This document shows positions 35,601 through 43,356 of a DNA stretch of 64,000 nucleotides, one piece after another (position 1 is the stretch's first letter; each line of letters begins with the position of its first letter). The stretch covers positions 124,001 through 188,000 of the forward strand of contig JAXLVN010000006.1 of assembly GCA_046328995.1 (NCBI GenBank), written 5' to 3'. The translations under genes were made by a program, and so were the position numbers. Under the pieces are notes generated by a model. That model was not told where the DNA came from. It searched no databases and was given only the letters and a program-made list of their open reading frames with translations. Source of the DNA: JADJXV01 sp046328995. Its GTDB lineage: Bacteria; Bacteroidota; Ignavibacteria; Kapaibacteriales; UBA961.

Positions 35601-36449
35601 AGCAGTCTTGATAATGTCGAGCAATGCTTCATCGATTATCATATCACGGACGGCGATAATTTCACCGGTAGAGAGGTCGATGACATCCGAGCCGATGCGG
35701 CGTCCGATATGAGCTTCGGTAATATCCGCAGCCGGCACGGTGACCGACATATCAAACAGATTTAAAATCTGCTCATCGGACGAAAATCCGAGCGCGCGAA
35801 GGAGCGTCGTCACCGGGAATTTCTTCTTACGGTCGATATAGGCATACATTACGTCATGAATATCGGTCGTAAATTCCACCCATGATCCTTTGAACGGGAT
35901 AATTCGTGCGGTAAAAATCCGTGTACCATTCGGATGCACGGCATCAGCAAAGAACACACCCGGCGACCGGTGCAGCTGAGCGACAATCACCCGTTCGGCA
36001 CCGTTGATAATAAACGTACCGCGGGGAGTCATTGCAGGGATATTTCCGAGATATACTTCTTGTTCAATCGGATCGATATAATCCTCAGACGACGGATCGG
36101 CCTTACTCGAAAGGCGTAATTTTGCTTTCAGAGCTTTGGCAAAGGTTAATTCGCGCTCACGACATTCATCTTCGTTATATTTAGGCTTTTCAATGGAATA
36201 CTCCAAAAATTCGAGCTGGAATACCTCTGAGTTGTCTTCAATAGGAAAATTCGTCACAAATGCCTGCTGAAGACCTGCGACAGCGCGTTGGGACGGCGGC
36301 ACTTCTTCCTGCAAAAATTCCTGATACGAATCTAATTGTAAATTCAGCAGATCTGGATAGCTTGATTCATCGGCGGGGCGATGGGCAAAATTAATGCGAT
36401 TACGCAATCGAACAATTGTACCCGGATGCGAGAATGGGTTTGTCTTCAC
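32625..36449 (-). CDS. rpoB: DNA-directed RNA polymerase subunit beta
   Basis: 1274 residues with a GTG start (complement of CAC at 36447-36449). Core motifs: [25 protein letters not shown] with the rifampicin-pocket residues, [61 protein letters not shown] and [24 protein letters not shown] near the C-terminus. It forms the polymerase core with beta' and alpha. Gene order rplL-rpoB-rpoC is the common bacterial one, but a 376-bp space with a terminator separates it from rplL. Confidence 0.99.
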   Translation of the reverse strand: [1274 protein letters not shown]

Positions 36450-36720
36450 GGAAAGACCTCCTTGTGTAAGATTTCTATTACGAAGTAAAAAGACAGAAAA
36501 TCCGAGAGCGCAGACGGAGATTCCCGTTCACGACACTCGAATTGCCGCTTTTGACGTATGAAAAAATTAGGATTTCCCGACTATTTCATGCAGAGATGAA
36601 AAGCCAAAAAATCCTTCAATATTGTTGTGCAAAACAATGTGCATTTTGCAAGAATTGTTGTTTTTTTTTGCGCTGAGAAATTCTCTCAACCCGCTAAAAT
36701 CTATCGAAAATAAAATCCGA
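36450..36720 (-). other. rpoB upstream leader region, no gene seen
   Basis: About 270 bases between the rplL terminator and the rpoB start. It is AT-rich, with runs of T and A. A promoter is expected here because of the terminator upstream, but I found no full Bacteroidetes-type element. Confidence 0.5.
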
Positions 36721-36758
36721 AAAAGGACGGCTGCGATTAAGGGGCAACCGTCCTTTTT
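36721..36758 (-). terminator. Intrinsic terminator between rplL and rpoB
   Basis: Arms 36721-36734 and 36744-36757 pair over 14 positions with one G-U wobble in the minus-strand RNA. The 3' side runs into AAAAGGACGG complement, ending in a U tract on the minus strand. This separates ribosomal-protein from polymerase transcription, at least in part. Confidence 0.75.
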
Positions 36759-36824
36759 ACTTGGTATGCTATTGTGTACGTATTGTACCAATAGTATGCT
36801 AATGCTTTTATCAACAGTCAAAAA

Positions 36825-37205
36825 TTACTTCAAGGTAACTTTTGCGCCTACTTCTTCAAGTTTCTTCTTGATTGCGTTGGCTTCATCTTTTGATGCTTGC
36901 TCTTTCACGATTTTCGGAGCGCCTTCGACGAGATCTTTCGCTTCTTTCAAGCCAAGACCTGTGATTTCGCGGATAACTTTAATTGCGTTGAGCTTTTGTG
37001 CACCGCCGTCTGTTAATTCAACATCGAATTCTGTTTGCTCTTCAGCTGCCGGTGCCGGACCTGCTGCTGCTGGGCCTGCTGCCATCATCATTGGCGCAGC
37101 TGCTGTGACACCAAATTTTTCTTCGAGTGCTTTTTTTAATTCAGATGCTTCCAAAAGGGTAAGATTGCTGATTTTTTCGACTAATTCATCTACAATTGCT
37201 GACAT
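36825..37205 (-). CDS. rplL: 50S ribosomal protein L7/L12
   Basis: 126 residues. An N-terminal dimerisation helix (VDELVEKISNLTLLEASELKKALEEKFGV), an Ala/Pro-rich hinge (MMMAAGPAAAGPAPAAEEQ), then the globular domain (EFDVELTDGGAQKLNAIKVIREITGLGLKEAKDLVEGAPKIVKE ... ANAIKKKLEEVGAKVTLK). It forms the ribosomal stalk that recruits GTPase factors. It is 84 bp downstream of rplJ. Confidence 0.98.
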   Translation of the reverse strand: MSAIVDELVEKISNLTLLEASELKKALEEKFGVTAAAPMMMAAGPAAAGPAPAAEEQTEFDVELTDGGAQKLNAIKVIREITGLGLKEAKDLVEGAPKIVKEQASKDEANAIKKKLEEVGAKVTLK

Positions 37206-37289
37206 TGCAGTTCTCCTGATAAGATAAATAAATAATTATGTTTTTGTGTAATTGTTCGAGCACAGAATGTGCTTGAGTCCAAAAGCAGA

Positions 37290-37814
37290 TTACGCTGCTT
37301 TTTTCTTTGCGACTTCCTCGACCAGGGATGCAACGTCACGCATAACTGCGTTGATGGAGCCAACGATACCGGAAATTGGGGAGTTCAAGCTGCCCAAGAT
37401 TGCCGCTACGATGTCTTCTCTTGTCGGAAGCTCTGAAATTTGCTTGAGCTGTGAACCATCGAAGACTTGACCTTCAATGACAGCGGCTTTAAGCTGGAGT
37501 TTGTTGTTTTTTTCGCTGAATTCTCTGAGGATTTTCGCAGGAGCGATCGGATCGGCATAGCCCAATGCAAGGCCGGACTGACCGACTACCTTATCATCAG
37601 GGATATCGAAGCCGCCGACTTCCTTCATCGCACGGAGGATGAGGGTATTCTTTGCAACTTTGAACTTAATACCCTTTTTGGTAAGCTCAGAGCGGACTGC
37701 ATTCGAATCCTTGACCGTCATACGTGAATAATCAACGAGATACAAACCCTTCGCGCCGCGCAGTAAGCCCACTAATTCATCAACTAATTCCTGTTTTTTT
37801 TCTTTTGTAACCAT
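37290..37814 (-). CDS. rplJ: 50S ribosomal protein L10
   Basis: 174 residues. N-terminal KKQELVDELVGLLRGAKGLYLVDYSRMTVKDSNAVRSELTKKGI is typical; LGYADPIAPAKILREFSEKN and the C-terminal helix that binds L7/L12 dimers (INAVMRDVASLVEEVAKK) follow. It anchors the stalk to 23S rRNA. The 176-base leader (37815-37990) between it and rplA could hold the L10 autoregulatory RNA, but I cannot see its consensus. Confidence 0.98.
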   Translation of the reverse strand: MVTKEKKQELVDELVGLLRGAKGLYLVDYSRMTVKDSNAVRSELTKKGIKFKVAKNTLILRAMKEVGGFDIPDDKVVGQSGLALGYADPIAPAKILREFSEKNNKLQLKAAVIEGQVFDGSQLKQISELPTREDIVAAILGSLNSPISGIVGSINAVMRDVASLVEEVAKKKAA

Positions 37815-37990
37815 AGCTGCGAGAATTTCTAAAAAAATGATGCCCGGCAGGATAAATCCGTATATTCTACGGTAGAAGCATTATCCACACCAAGCAAGTG
37901 CGTAATAGACATTTTGATAATACAAGCACTTGACATTGACGAGACGCCTTACGATACGTACAATACGACACCGGAAATACAGGTGTTGTA

Positions 37991-38692
37991 TTATTCGTGG
38001 ACGGTCAATGATTGCTCGGAAACATGAATACCGGGGCCCATGGTAGAGCTAAATGAAATACTTTTGACGTATTTACCTTTAGCTGTCTGTGGCTTTGCCC
38101 GCATGATACTGGTGAAGAATGTGTGTAAGTTGTCGGCAAGCTTTGCTTCATCAAAGGAGCATTTACCGATGGAGGCGTGAATATTTCCGGTCTTGTCCAC
38201 ACGATATTCAATCTTACCTGCTTTTACTTCGCCGACTGCTTTACCGACATCGAAGGTCACCGTACCGCTCTTGGGGTTCGGCATCAAGCCGCGGGGACCC
38301 AAGACACGACCAAGCTTACCGACTTCACCCATTACATCAGGTGTCGCGATAATCACATCGATTTCAGCCCAGCCGGATTGTAATTTCTCAATGTACTCTT
38401 GAAATCCAGCGTGATCGGCACCTGCTGCAAGCGCTTCCTGATCTTTCGGCGACTTTGCAAGAACAAGTACTCGCACCGTCTTACCCGTGCCGTGAGGCAG
38501 TGATACCGTACCACGGACTAATTGGTCGGCCTTACGGGGATCGACACCTAAGCGAATGGCGATATCAAATGATTCGTCAAATTTCGCAGTTGCGTTTTTC
38601 TTTACCGCAGCAATCGCTTCTTTAAAAGAAAATTCCTTTGACAAATTCAAGGATTTGAGAGCAGTTTTAAATCTTTTACCGTGCTTTTTCAT
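37991..38692 (-). CDS. rplA: 50S ribosomal protein L1
   Basis: 233 residues. Motifs FDESFDIAIRLGVDPRKADQLVRGTVSLPHGTGKTVRVLV, VIATPDVMGEVGKLGRVLGPRGLMPNPKSGTV and GKIEYRVDKTGNIHASIGK are those of L1. It binds the mobile L1 stalk of 23S rRNA and helps release tRNA from the E site. It follows rplK by 86 bp. Confidence 0.99.
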   Translation of the reverse strand: MKKHGKRFKTALKSLNLSKEFSFKEAIAAVKKNATAKFDESFDIAIRLGVDPRKADQLVRGTVSLPHGTGKTVRVLVLAKSPKDQEALAAGADHAGFQEYIEKLQSGWAEIDVIIATPDVMGEVGKLGRVLGPRGLMPNPKSGTVTFDVGKAVGEVKAGKIEYRVDKTGNIHASIGKCSFDEAKLADNLHTFFTSIMRAKPQTAKGKYVKSISFSSTMGPGIHVSEQSLTVHE

Positions 38693-38778
38693 TATTTTTT
38701 ACTTTCTTGTTCAACAACGGACTTATACAAAGTTGCGGTATTCTTTCTGCCTGAGAAGATATTCCGCTGTCATAAAAA

Positions 38779-39204
38779 TTAATCTTCGATTGTCACACCC
38801 ATGCTGCGGGCGGTACCGCGCACCATACTCATCGCACTCTCAAGAGTATCGCAATTGAGATCGCCCATTTTTTGCTTGGCAATTGCTTCTACCTGAGATT
38901 TGGAAAGCTTTCCTACTTTTGTACGGTTTGGCTCGGCTGAACCCTTCGGTAATCCGGCAGCTTTGATAATAAGCGTCGGTGTCGGCGGGGATTTGAGGAT
39001 GAACGTAAATGATTTATCCGAGTAGAAGGTCACTACTGCCGGTATAATCGAATCGCCTTCTTTTGCTGTTTTAGCGTTGAATTGCTTGACGAACTCCATA
39101 CCGCTCAAGCCGCGCTGACCGAATGCCGGACCTACCGGCGGCGCCATCGTTGCCTGACCTGCTTTAAGCTGGAGCTTAAACGAACCCATTACTTTCTTTG
39201 CCAT
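38779..39204 (-). CDS. rplK: 50S ribosomal protein L11
   Basis: 141 residues. LQLKAGQATMAPPVGPAFGQRGLSGMEFVKQFNAKT and FTFILKSPPTPTLIIKAAG are diagnostic, as is the C-terminal IEDSAMSMV-type helix (CDTLESAMSMVRGTARSMGV). It binds the GTPase-associated centre of 23S rRNA. It follows nusG by 51 bp. Confidence 0.99.
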   Translation of the reverse strand: MAKKVMGSFKLQLKAGQATMAPPVGPAFGQRGLSGMEFVKQFNAKTAKEGDSIIPAVVTFYSDKSFTFILKSPPTPTLIIKAAGLPKGSAEPNRTKVGKLSKSQVEAIAKQKMGDLNCDTLESAMSMVRGTARSMGVTIED

Positions 39205-39255
39205 TGCTGAATTCTAATAAGTGAACAAAATCTATCTTTTTTATTCGAAGATTGG

Positions 39256-39831
39256 TTAATGATTTTCCATTTCCACGCCGCTAAAATCTAGCTCGACGGG
39301 TGTCTTTCTACCTAAAATCCCAACTTCTACTTTTAATTTTTGCTTTTCGTTGTTTACTTCTTTTACCGTACCGCTAAATCCTTCAAACGGCCCCTCGATC
39401 ACTTTTACCGGATCACCAATCGTAAAGCTAACTTCAATCGTTGCGACATTTTTTCGCTCTTCCACTCTGCCCAAAATTCGATTCACCTCGTCAAGCTGAA
39501 GCGGAGTCGCCTCGTTTTTCGTACCCACAAAACTCACAATTGACGGTGAGGTCACGATAATTTCCTTGAGTTTCTTATCAAGAATTACTTCAACAAGTAA
39601 GTAGCCGGGAAGGAAATTTTTAATACGTGTGCGGCGTTTACCGTTACGAACTTCAAAAACTGTCTCCTGAGGTATGATAATACTGCGTATTTTATCCTCT
39701 AGGTGCAACCGTTTGAGTTCCTGCTCAATACCGGTCTTGGCTTTTTGCTCATGTCCGGTATAGGTGCGGAGGGCATACCATTTATAATCTCCGGTATCGG
39801 GTTGAAGCGGTTGTTCTGTGCTTTCGTCCAT
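39256..39831 (-). CDS. nusG: Transcription elongation factor NusG
   Basis: 191 residues. The NGN domain opens KWYALRTYTGHEQKAKTGIEQELKRL and includes NFLPGYLLVEVILDK and SIVSFVGTKNEATPLQLDEV. The C-terminal KOW domain is FTIGDPVKVIEGPFEGFSGTVKEVNNEKQKLKVEVGILGRKTPVELDF. It binds RNA polymerase and couples it to Rho or the ribosome. It lies 107 bp downstream of secE. Confidence 0.98.
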   Translation of the reverse strand: MDESTEQPLQPDTGDYKWYALRTYTGHEQKAKTGIEQELKRLHLEDKIRSIIIPQETVFEVRNGKRRTRIKNFLPGYLLVEVILDKKLKEIIVTSPSIVSFVGTKNEATPLQLDEVNRILGRVEERKNVATIEVSFTIGDPVKVIEGPFEGFSGTVKEVNNEKQKLKVEVGILGRKTPVELDFSGVEMENH

Positions 39832-39938
39832 TGTATTTTCTTATAGCTGTAATTAGTTGAATAGAAGTCGAGATTTCTTCGATCGGATGATGATATACAC
39901 CAAAAGTATCACTACATACCGGCTTCAACACTCGCCAC

Positions 39939-40124
39939 TTAGAAAACAACCTTTTTCATTAAAAAGGCCATCGCAACATCGACTATCCACACGAACACTG
40001 TAATCGTAGCACAAGTCCCAAGCACAACTAGGGTGGACTCTCGAAGCTGCTGCTTCGTCGGCCAAGAAACTTTTTTCATTTCTTTGCTAATATCACTCGA
40101 AATTTCTTTAATTTTTGCTATCAT
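39939..40124 (-). CDS. secE: Preprotein translocase subunit SecE
   Basis: 61 residues with one membrane segment: IKEISSDISKEMKKVSWPTKQQLRESTLVVLGTCATITVFVWIVDVAMAFLMKK. The KKVSWPTKQQL amphipathic helix is diagnostic. It clamps SecY in the inner membrane. Its start lies 115 bases after the tRNA-Trp gene in the same direction. Confidence 0.97.
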   Translation of the reverse strand: MIAKIKEISSDISKEMKKVSWPTKQQLRESTLVVLGTCATITVFVWIVDVAMAFLMKKVVF

Positions 40125-40239
40125 AACAGCGAAAAAAAATGTGGTACGAAATTGAAGATTTAAACCTATTCGGAAATTACTGTCAAGAAAGTATAGTCAG
40201 GCATTAAGTATCAAAACGCTGCACCACTATACCTTATCG

Positions 40240-40312
40240 CACGGGAGGAGGGACTTGAACCCCCAACCTTCGGTTTTGGAGACCGCGACTCTGCCAATTG
40301 AGCTACACCCGT
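40240..40312 (-). tRNA. tRNA-Trp (anticodon CCA)
   Basis: Cloverleaf on the minus strand: 7-bp acceptor with one U-U mismatch, D-arm AGCTCAATTGGCAGAG, anticodon loop CTCCAAA and T-arm GGGGGTTCAAGTCCCTC. CCA is not encoded. Confidence 0.95.
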
Positions 40313-40326
40313 AGAACCCACCTTTG

Positions 40327-40400
<74 letters not shown>

Positions 40401-40432
40401 AGACCTTTAAGACTACTTATCCCCTCTCAGAG

Positions 40433-40505
<73 letters not shown>

Positions 40506-40555
40506 AGTTTATTATTCTGCATTAGAATACTGCACCTTCAATAGAACAATGATAG

Positions 40556-40628
40556 AGCGGGAGACGAGACTCGAACTCGCGACCAACAGCTTGGAAGGCT
40601 GTGACTCTACCAACTGAGTTACTCCCGC
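40556..40628 (-). tRNA. tRNA-Gly (anticodon TCC)
   Basis: Acceptor GCGGGAG/CTCCCGC, anticodon loop CTTCCAA and T-arm GCGAGTTCGAGTCTCGT. It reads GGA (and by wobble GGG). Confidence 0.95.
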
Positions 40629-40649
40629 TTGCTAACTACTTGAAAAATG

Positions 40650-40733
40650 TGGGCAGAGAAGGATTTGAACCTCCGTAACGCGAAGCGTGACAGATTTACA
40701 GTCTGTTGCCATTAACCACTCGGCCATCTGCCC
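40650..40733 (-). tRNA. tRNA-Tyr (anticodon GTA)
   Basis: 84-base class II tRNA with a long variable arm, acceptor GGGCAGA/TCTGCCC and anticodon loop CTGTAAA. It is the first gene of the tRNA-secE-nusG transcript. Confidence 0.95.
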
Positions 40734-40763
40734 ATTTTTTGGTTCTCTAAACGTTAGAGCTTA

Positions 40764-40793
40764 CAAAAATACAAAAATGAACGATTTTAGCAA
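40764..40793 (-). promoter_or_regulatory. Bacteroidetes-type promoter of the tRNA/secE operon
   Basis: On the minus strand: TTG (40791-40793), 19 bases, TATTTTTG (40764-40771). The spacing and both elements match the -33/-7 consensus. Transcription should start about 10 bases further down, some 20-25 bases before tRNA-Tyr. Confidence 0.75.
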
Positions 40794-40877
40794 CGATTTT
40801 TTTTTACGGTTCGTATTTTTTTTAACTACCGTCCATATTTTATGAGATTTTTTACCTTCTAATCGGACGGTTTTCCC

Positions 40878-40885
40878 TAATTTTG
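40878..40885 (+). promoter_or_regulatory. -7-like element of the metX leader (TAATTTTG)
   Basis: Exact TAnnTTTG match, 77 bases before the leader ORF start. No TTG lies at the expected -33 spacing, so the promoter call is partial. Confidence 0.45.
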
Positions 40886-40961
40886 TGCCGAAAATTATTC
40901 AAATTGCCGTCCTCAATCCATACGGCAATGTTCATTTCAGCCTCAGTTCTCTCGTAAGATT

Positions 40962-41063
40962 ATGATAATCGACAGCCAATACAGACTCTTCCAATCAAAC
41001 GCCATGATGCACATGTGTATGATGCAAATGCACCGTCATGCCCTCGCGTGGAAAGTCAAGTAG
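40962..41063 (+). CDS. Methionine-rich leader peptide of a candidate attenuator
   Basis: A 33-residue reading frame (ATG 40962-40964, TAG 41061-41063) with the run MMHMCMMQM at residues 15-23: six Met codons among nine. It lies between a -7-like element and an intrinsic terminator, in front of metX. A peptide of this kind need not be a stable product; ribosome stalling on Met codons when charged tRNA-Met is scarce would be its purpose. No strong Shine-Dalgarno is visible, which is common in this group. Too short for standard gene callers. The argument rests on codon clustering, position and the RNA pairings listed separately; no experiment is implied. Confidence 0.7.
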   Translation: MIIDSQYRLFQSNAMMHMCMMQMHRHALAWKVK

Positions 41064-41120
41064 CTGCCCCAACATTTACACAAATGAAGCCGCTTTTGCC
41101 CACGCAAAAGCGGCTTTTTT
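41046..41120 (+). promoter_or_regulatory. Attenuator: antiterminator and terminator of the metX leader
   Basis: Two exclusive RNA folds are visible. Antiterminator: GCGTGG (41046-41051) with CCACGC (41100-41105), extended by AAAG (41052-41055) with CTTT (41093-41096). Terminator: 12-bp stem 41087-41098 with 41105-41116, then T residues to 41120. The antiterminator takes up the 5' arm of the terminator. A ribosome stalled at the Met codons (41004-41030) leaves 41046-41055 free; one at the stop codon (41061) covers it. Confidence 0.7.
41087..41120 (+). terminator. Intrinsic terminator in the metX leader
   Basis: Stem AAGCCGCTTTTG/CAAAAGCGGCTT, 6-base loop and T tract, ending 27 bases before the metX ATG. 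A terminator placed before, not after, a gene points to regulation by premature termination. Confidence 0.9.
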
Positions 41121-41146
41121 ATTTCTATGACACAATTTCAAGTTCT

Positions 41147-42160
41147 ATGCTCCAAATTTTAACGATTGCTCAGCCCTTTCCGCTCGATTGCGGCGAAATT
41201 CTACCGTCACTCGATATCGCATATCATACGTTCGGTACATATCATCCAGAAAAAAATAATGTGGTGTGGATTTGCCACGCGCTCACGGCGAACGCCGACC
41301 CCGCATCCTGGTGGCCAGGACTCGTCGGCGATCACGCGCTCTTTAATCCCAACGACTATTTCATCGTATGTGCCAATATCCTCGGCTCGTGCTACGGCTC
41401 TACCGGACCGGGAAGTATCAACCCTTCGACCGGTGCGCCATACGGCTCCTCCTTCCCGCACATTACCGTTCGAGATATGGTCAGGGCTCACCAACTGCTC
41501 CGCCTCCATCTCGGCATCGAATCCATTCACCTCGTTATCGGAGGTTCGCTCGGCGGTCAGCAGACGCTCGAATGGGCCTGCCTCGAGCCAAACGTCATTT
41601 CCAATCTCGCAGTGCTGGCCACGAACGCCCGCCACTCACCATGGGGAATTGCTTTTAATACCGCACAACGCCTTGCGCTAGAAGCAGATCCTACATTACG
41701 AGATTTTCATCCCAATGCCGGAGCAGCCGGCCTCGCCGCCGCACGCGCAATTGCCATGCTCTCCTATCGCAATTATCCCACTTTTGCCGCAACGCAATCC
41801 GACTCCACAGACGCACCTGCCGTCTTCCGCGCAGAATCCTATCTACGCTACCAAGGCGAAAAATTAGTCCGCCGCTTCTCGGCTCAGGCATACTGGACCC
41901 TCACGAATGCAATGGACAGCCATCATCTCGGCCGCAATCGCGGCACGCTGGAAGAAGTGCTCGGATCTATTGTCGCTCGCAGTCTTGTCATTGGTATCTC
42001 TTCGGATATTCTCTTCCCACCGGACGAACAGCGTTTTATAGCCAATCATCTCCCAAACGCAGAGTATCATGAAATAGATTCTCCATTCGGACATGATGGT
42101 TTTCTTATAGAATTCAAACAATTACATACTATTTTATCTCAATTTTTAGGAAGGAAATAA
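41147..42160 (+). CDS. metX: Homoserine O-acetyltransferase (or succinyltransferase), MetX family
   Basis: 337 residues from MLQILTIAQPF. The longer open frame would run through the leader terminator and is rejected. It has the alpha/beta-hydrolase fold of MetX: AYHTFGTYHPEKNNVVWICHALTANADP, GSCYGSTGPGSINPSTGAPYGSSFPHITVRDMV, the nucleophile Ser in VIGGSLGGQQTLEWA and the catalytic His in DSPFGHDGFLIE. It activates homoserine with an acyl-CoA as the first committed step to methionine. Acetyl versus succinyl preference is not decided by the sequence. The hom start codon directly abuts its stop. Confidence 0.93.
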   Translation: MLQILTIAQPFPLDCGEILPSLDIAYHTFGTYHPEKNNVVWICHALTANADPASWWPGLVGDHALFNPNDYFIVCANILGSCYGSTGPGSINPSTGAPYGSSFPHITVRDMVRAHQLLRLHLGIESIHLVIGGSLGGQQTLEWACLEPNVISNLAVLATNARHSPWGIAFNTAQRLALEADPTLRDFHPNAGAAGLAAARAIAMLSYRNYPTFAATQSDSTDAPAVFRAESYLRYQGEKLVRRFSAQAYWTLTNAMDSHHLGRNRGTLEEVLGSIVARSLVIGISSDILFPPDEQRFIANHLPNAEYHEIDSPFGHDGFLIEFKQLHTILSQFLGRK

Positions 42161-43342
42161 ATGCGCACAGAACTCACAATCGGACTCTACGGCTTCGGCT
42201 GCGTCGGTCAGGGACTCTATAATGTTCTTCACAAAACACGCGGTCTCAAAGAAGCTACCATCAAGAAAATTTGCGTCAAACACCGGGATAAACCCCGACC
42301 TCTGCCGGCCGAATTCTTTACTTTTGATCGCGAGGAAATCCTTGATGATGATACTATTAACCTCGTTGTCGAACTCATCGATAATTCCGACGAAGCATTC
42401 GCTATCGTCAAAGAAGCTATGCAGCGCGGCAAAGCTGTGGTGTCGGCAAATAAAAAAATGATCGCCGAACACTTTGACGAACTCCTTGCACTGCAACAAG
42501 AATGCGGTGTGCCCTTTTTATATGAAGCTTCCTGCTGCGCGAGCATCCCGATTATCCGTAATCTTGAGGAATATTATGATAATGATCTCCTGCATGCGCT
42601 CGAAGGGATTATCAATGGAACGACGAATTATATTCTCACCCAAATGTTCACTCAAAATACCTCCTACCGAGATGCTCTCGGATCGGCGCAAGAGCTTGGT
42701 TTTGCTGAAAGTAACCCGCATTCGGACGTCGCCGGTTATGATGCGAAGTATAAATTATGCATCCTTACCGCTCATGCGTTCGGTGCGTTTATTACGCCCG
42801 AAAATGTCGTTAATTACGGCATCGAAACCGTGTCGCAGCATGACTTCCAATATGCCCGCGAAAAGGGTCTCCGCCTCAAGCTCGTCGCCCAAACCCGCCG
42901 CACAGGGGACGCACTCTCGATGTGGGTTTTGCCGCAATTTGTGAACGCAGAGCATAAATTATATCAAGTACTTAATGAATACAACGGTGTCGAAGTAGAA
43001 GGCGCCTTTTCCGACAAACAATTCTTCATGGGCAAAGGCGCAGGCAGCTATCCGACAGGTTCGGCCGTGCTGTCGGATATTTCGGCAATTACTTATAACT
43101 ATCGTTACGAATACAAGAAAATTCAACAAAATAACAAACCCACGTTCACGAATGATGTGCCGGTCAGAATCTACGCACGCTCGACCGATTCGGACGAATT
43201 ACAAACGCTCCACTTCGAGAGCATCGACGAACAATTCTCCAGCAAAACACATCATTATATAATTGGAACAACAACACTTACAGCGCTCAGAGATTCCCGG
43301 ATTTTTGAATCGCCAAGCGCATTTATTGCCCTCGCAGCGTAA
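42161..43342 (+). CDS. hom: Homoserine dehydrogenase
   Basis: 393 residues; the ATG is immediately after the metX stop. Rossmann motif IGLYGFGCVGQGLYNVL, VVSANKKMIAEHFDEL, ASCCASIPIIRNLEEYYDND, EGIINGTTNYILTQM and GFAESNPHSDVAGYDAKYKL are diagnostic. It reduces aspartate semialdehyde to homoserine. The C-terminal tail (about 60 residues after the catalytic part) is short and I do not see a clear ACT domain, so threonine feedback may be weak or absent. Operon position with metX places it in methionine supply. Confidence 0.93.
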   Translation: MRTELTIGLYGFGCVGQGLYNVLHKTRGLKEATIKKICVKHRDKPRPLPAEFFTFDREEILDDDTINLVVELIDNSDEAFAIVKEAMQRGKAVVSANKKMIAEHFDELLALQQECGVPFLYEASCCASIPIIRNLEEYYDNDLLHALEGIINGTTNYILTQMFTQNTSYRDALGSAQELGFAESNPHSDVAGYDAKYKLCILTAHAFGAFITPENVVNYGIETVSQHDFQYAREKGLRLKLVAQTRRTGDALSMWVLPQFVNAEHKLYQVLNEYNGVEVEGAFSDKQFFMGKGAGSYPTGSAVLSDISAITYNYRYEYKKIQQNNKPTFTNDVPVRIYARSTDSDELQTLHFESIDEQFSSKTHHYIIGTTTLTALRDSRIFESPSAFIALAA

Positions 43343-43356
43343 AACTTTGATAGCAG

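Noticed and set aside
37815..37990. L10 leader autoregulatory RNA
   Set aside because: The place is right, but I could not find the conserved kink-turn and bulge text by eye, so it is not annotated.
41015..41146. N-terminal extension of MetX by 44 residues
   Set aside because: It would read through the leader terminator stem and T tract; the added residues do not resemble MetX, whose family starts near MLQILTIAQPF.
40878..41146. SAM riboswitch in the metX leader
   Set aside because: I could not see the conserved core of SAM-I, SAM-II or related classes; the Met-rich ORF with an antiterminator explains the leader better.
42229..42546. Minus-strand ORFs inside hom and metX
   Set aside because: They lie wholly within strongly supported genes and show no family features.
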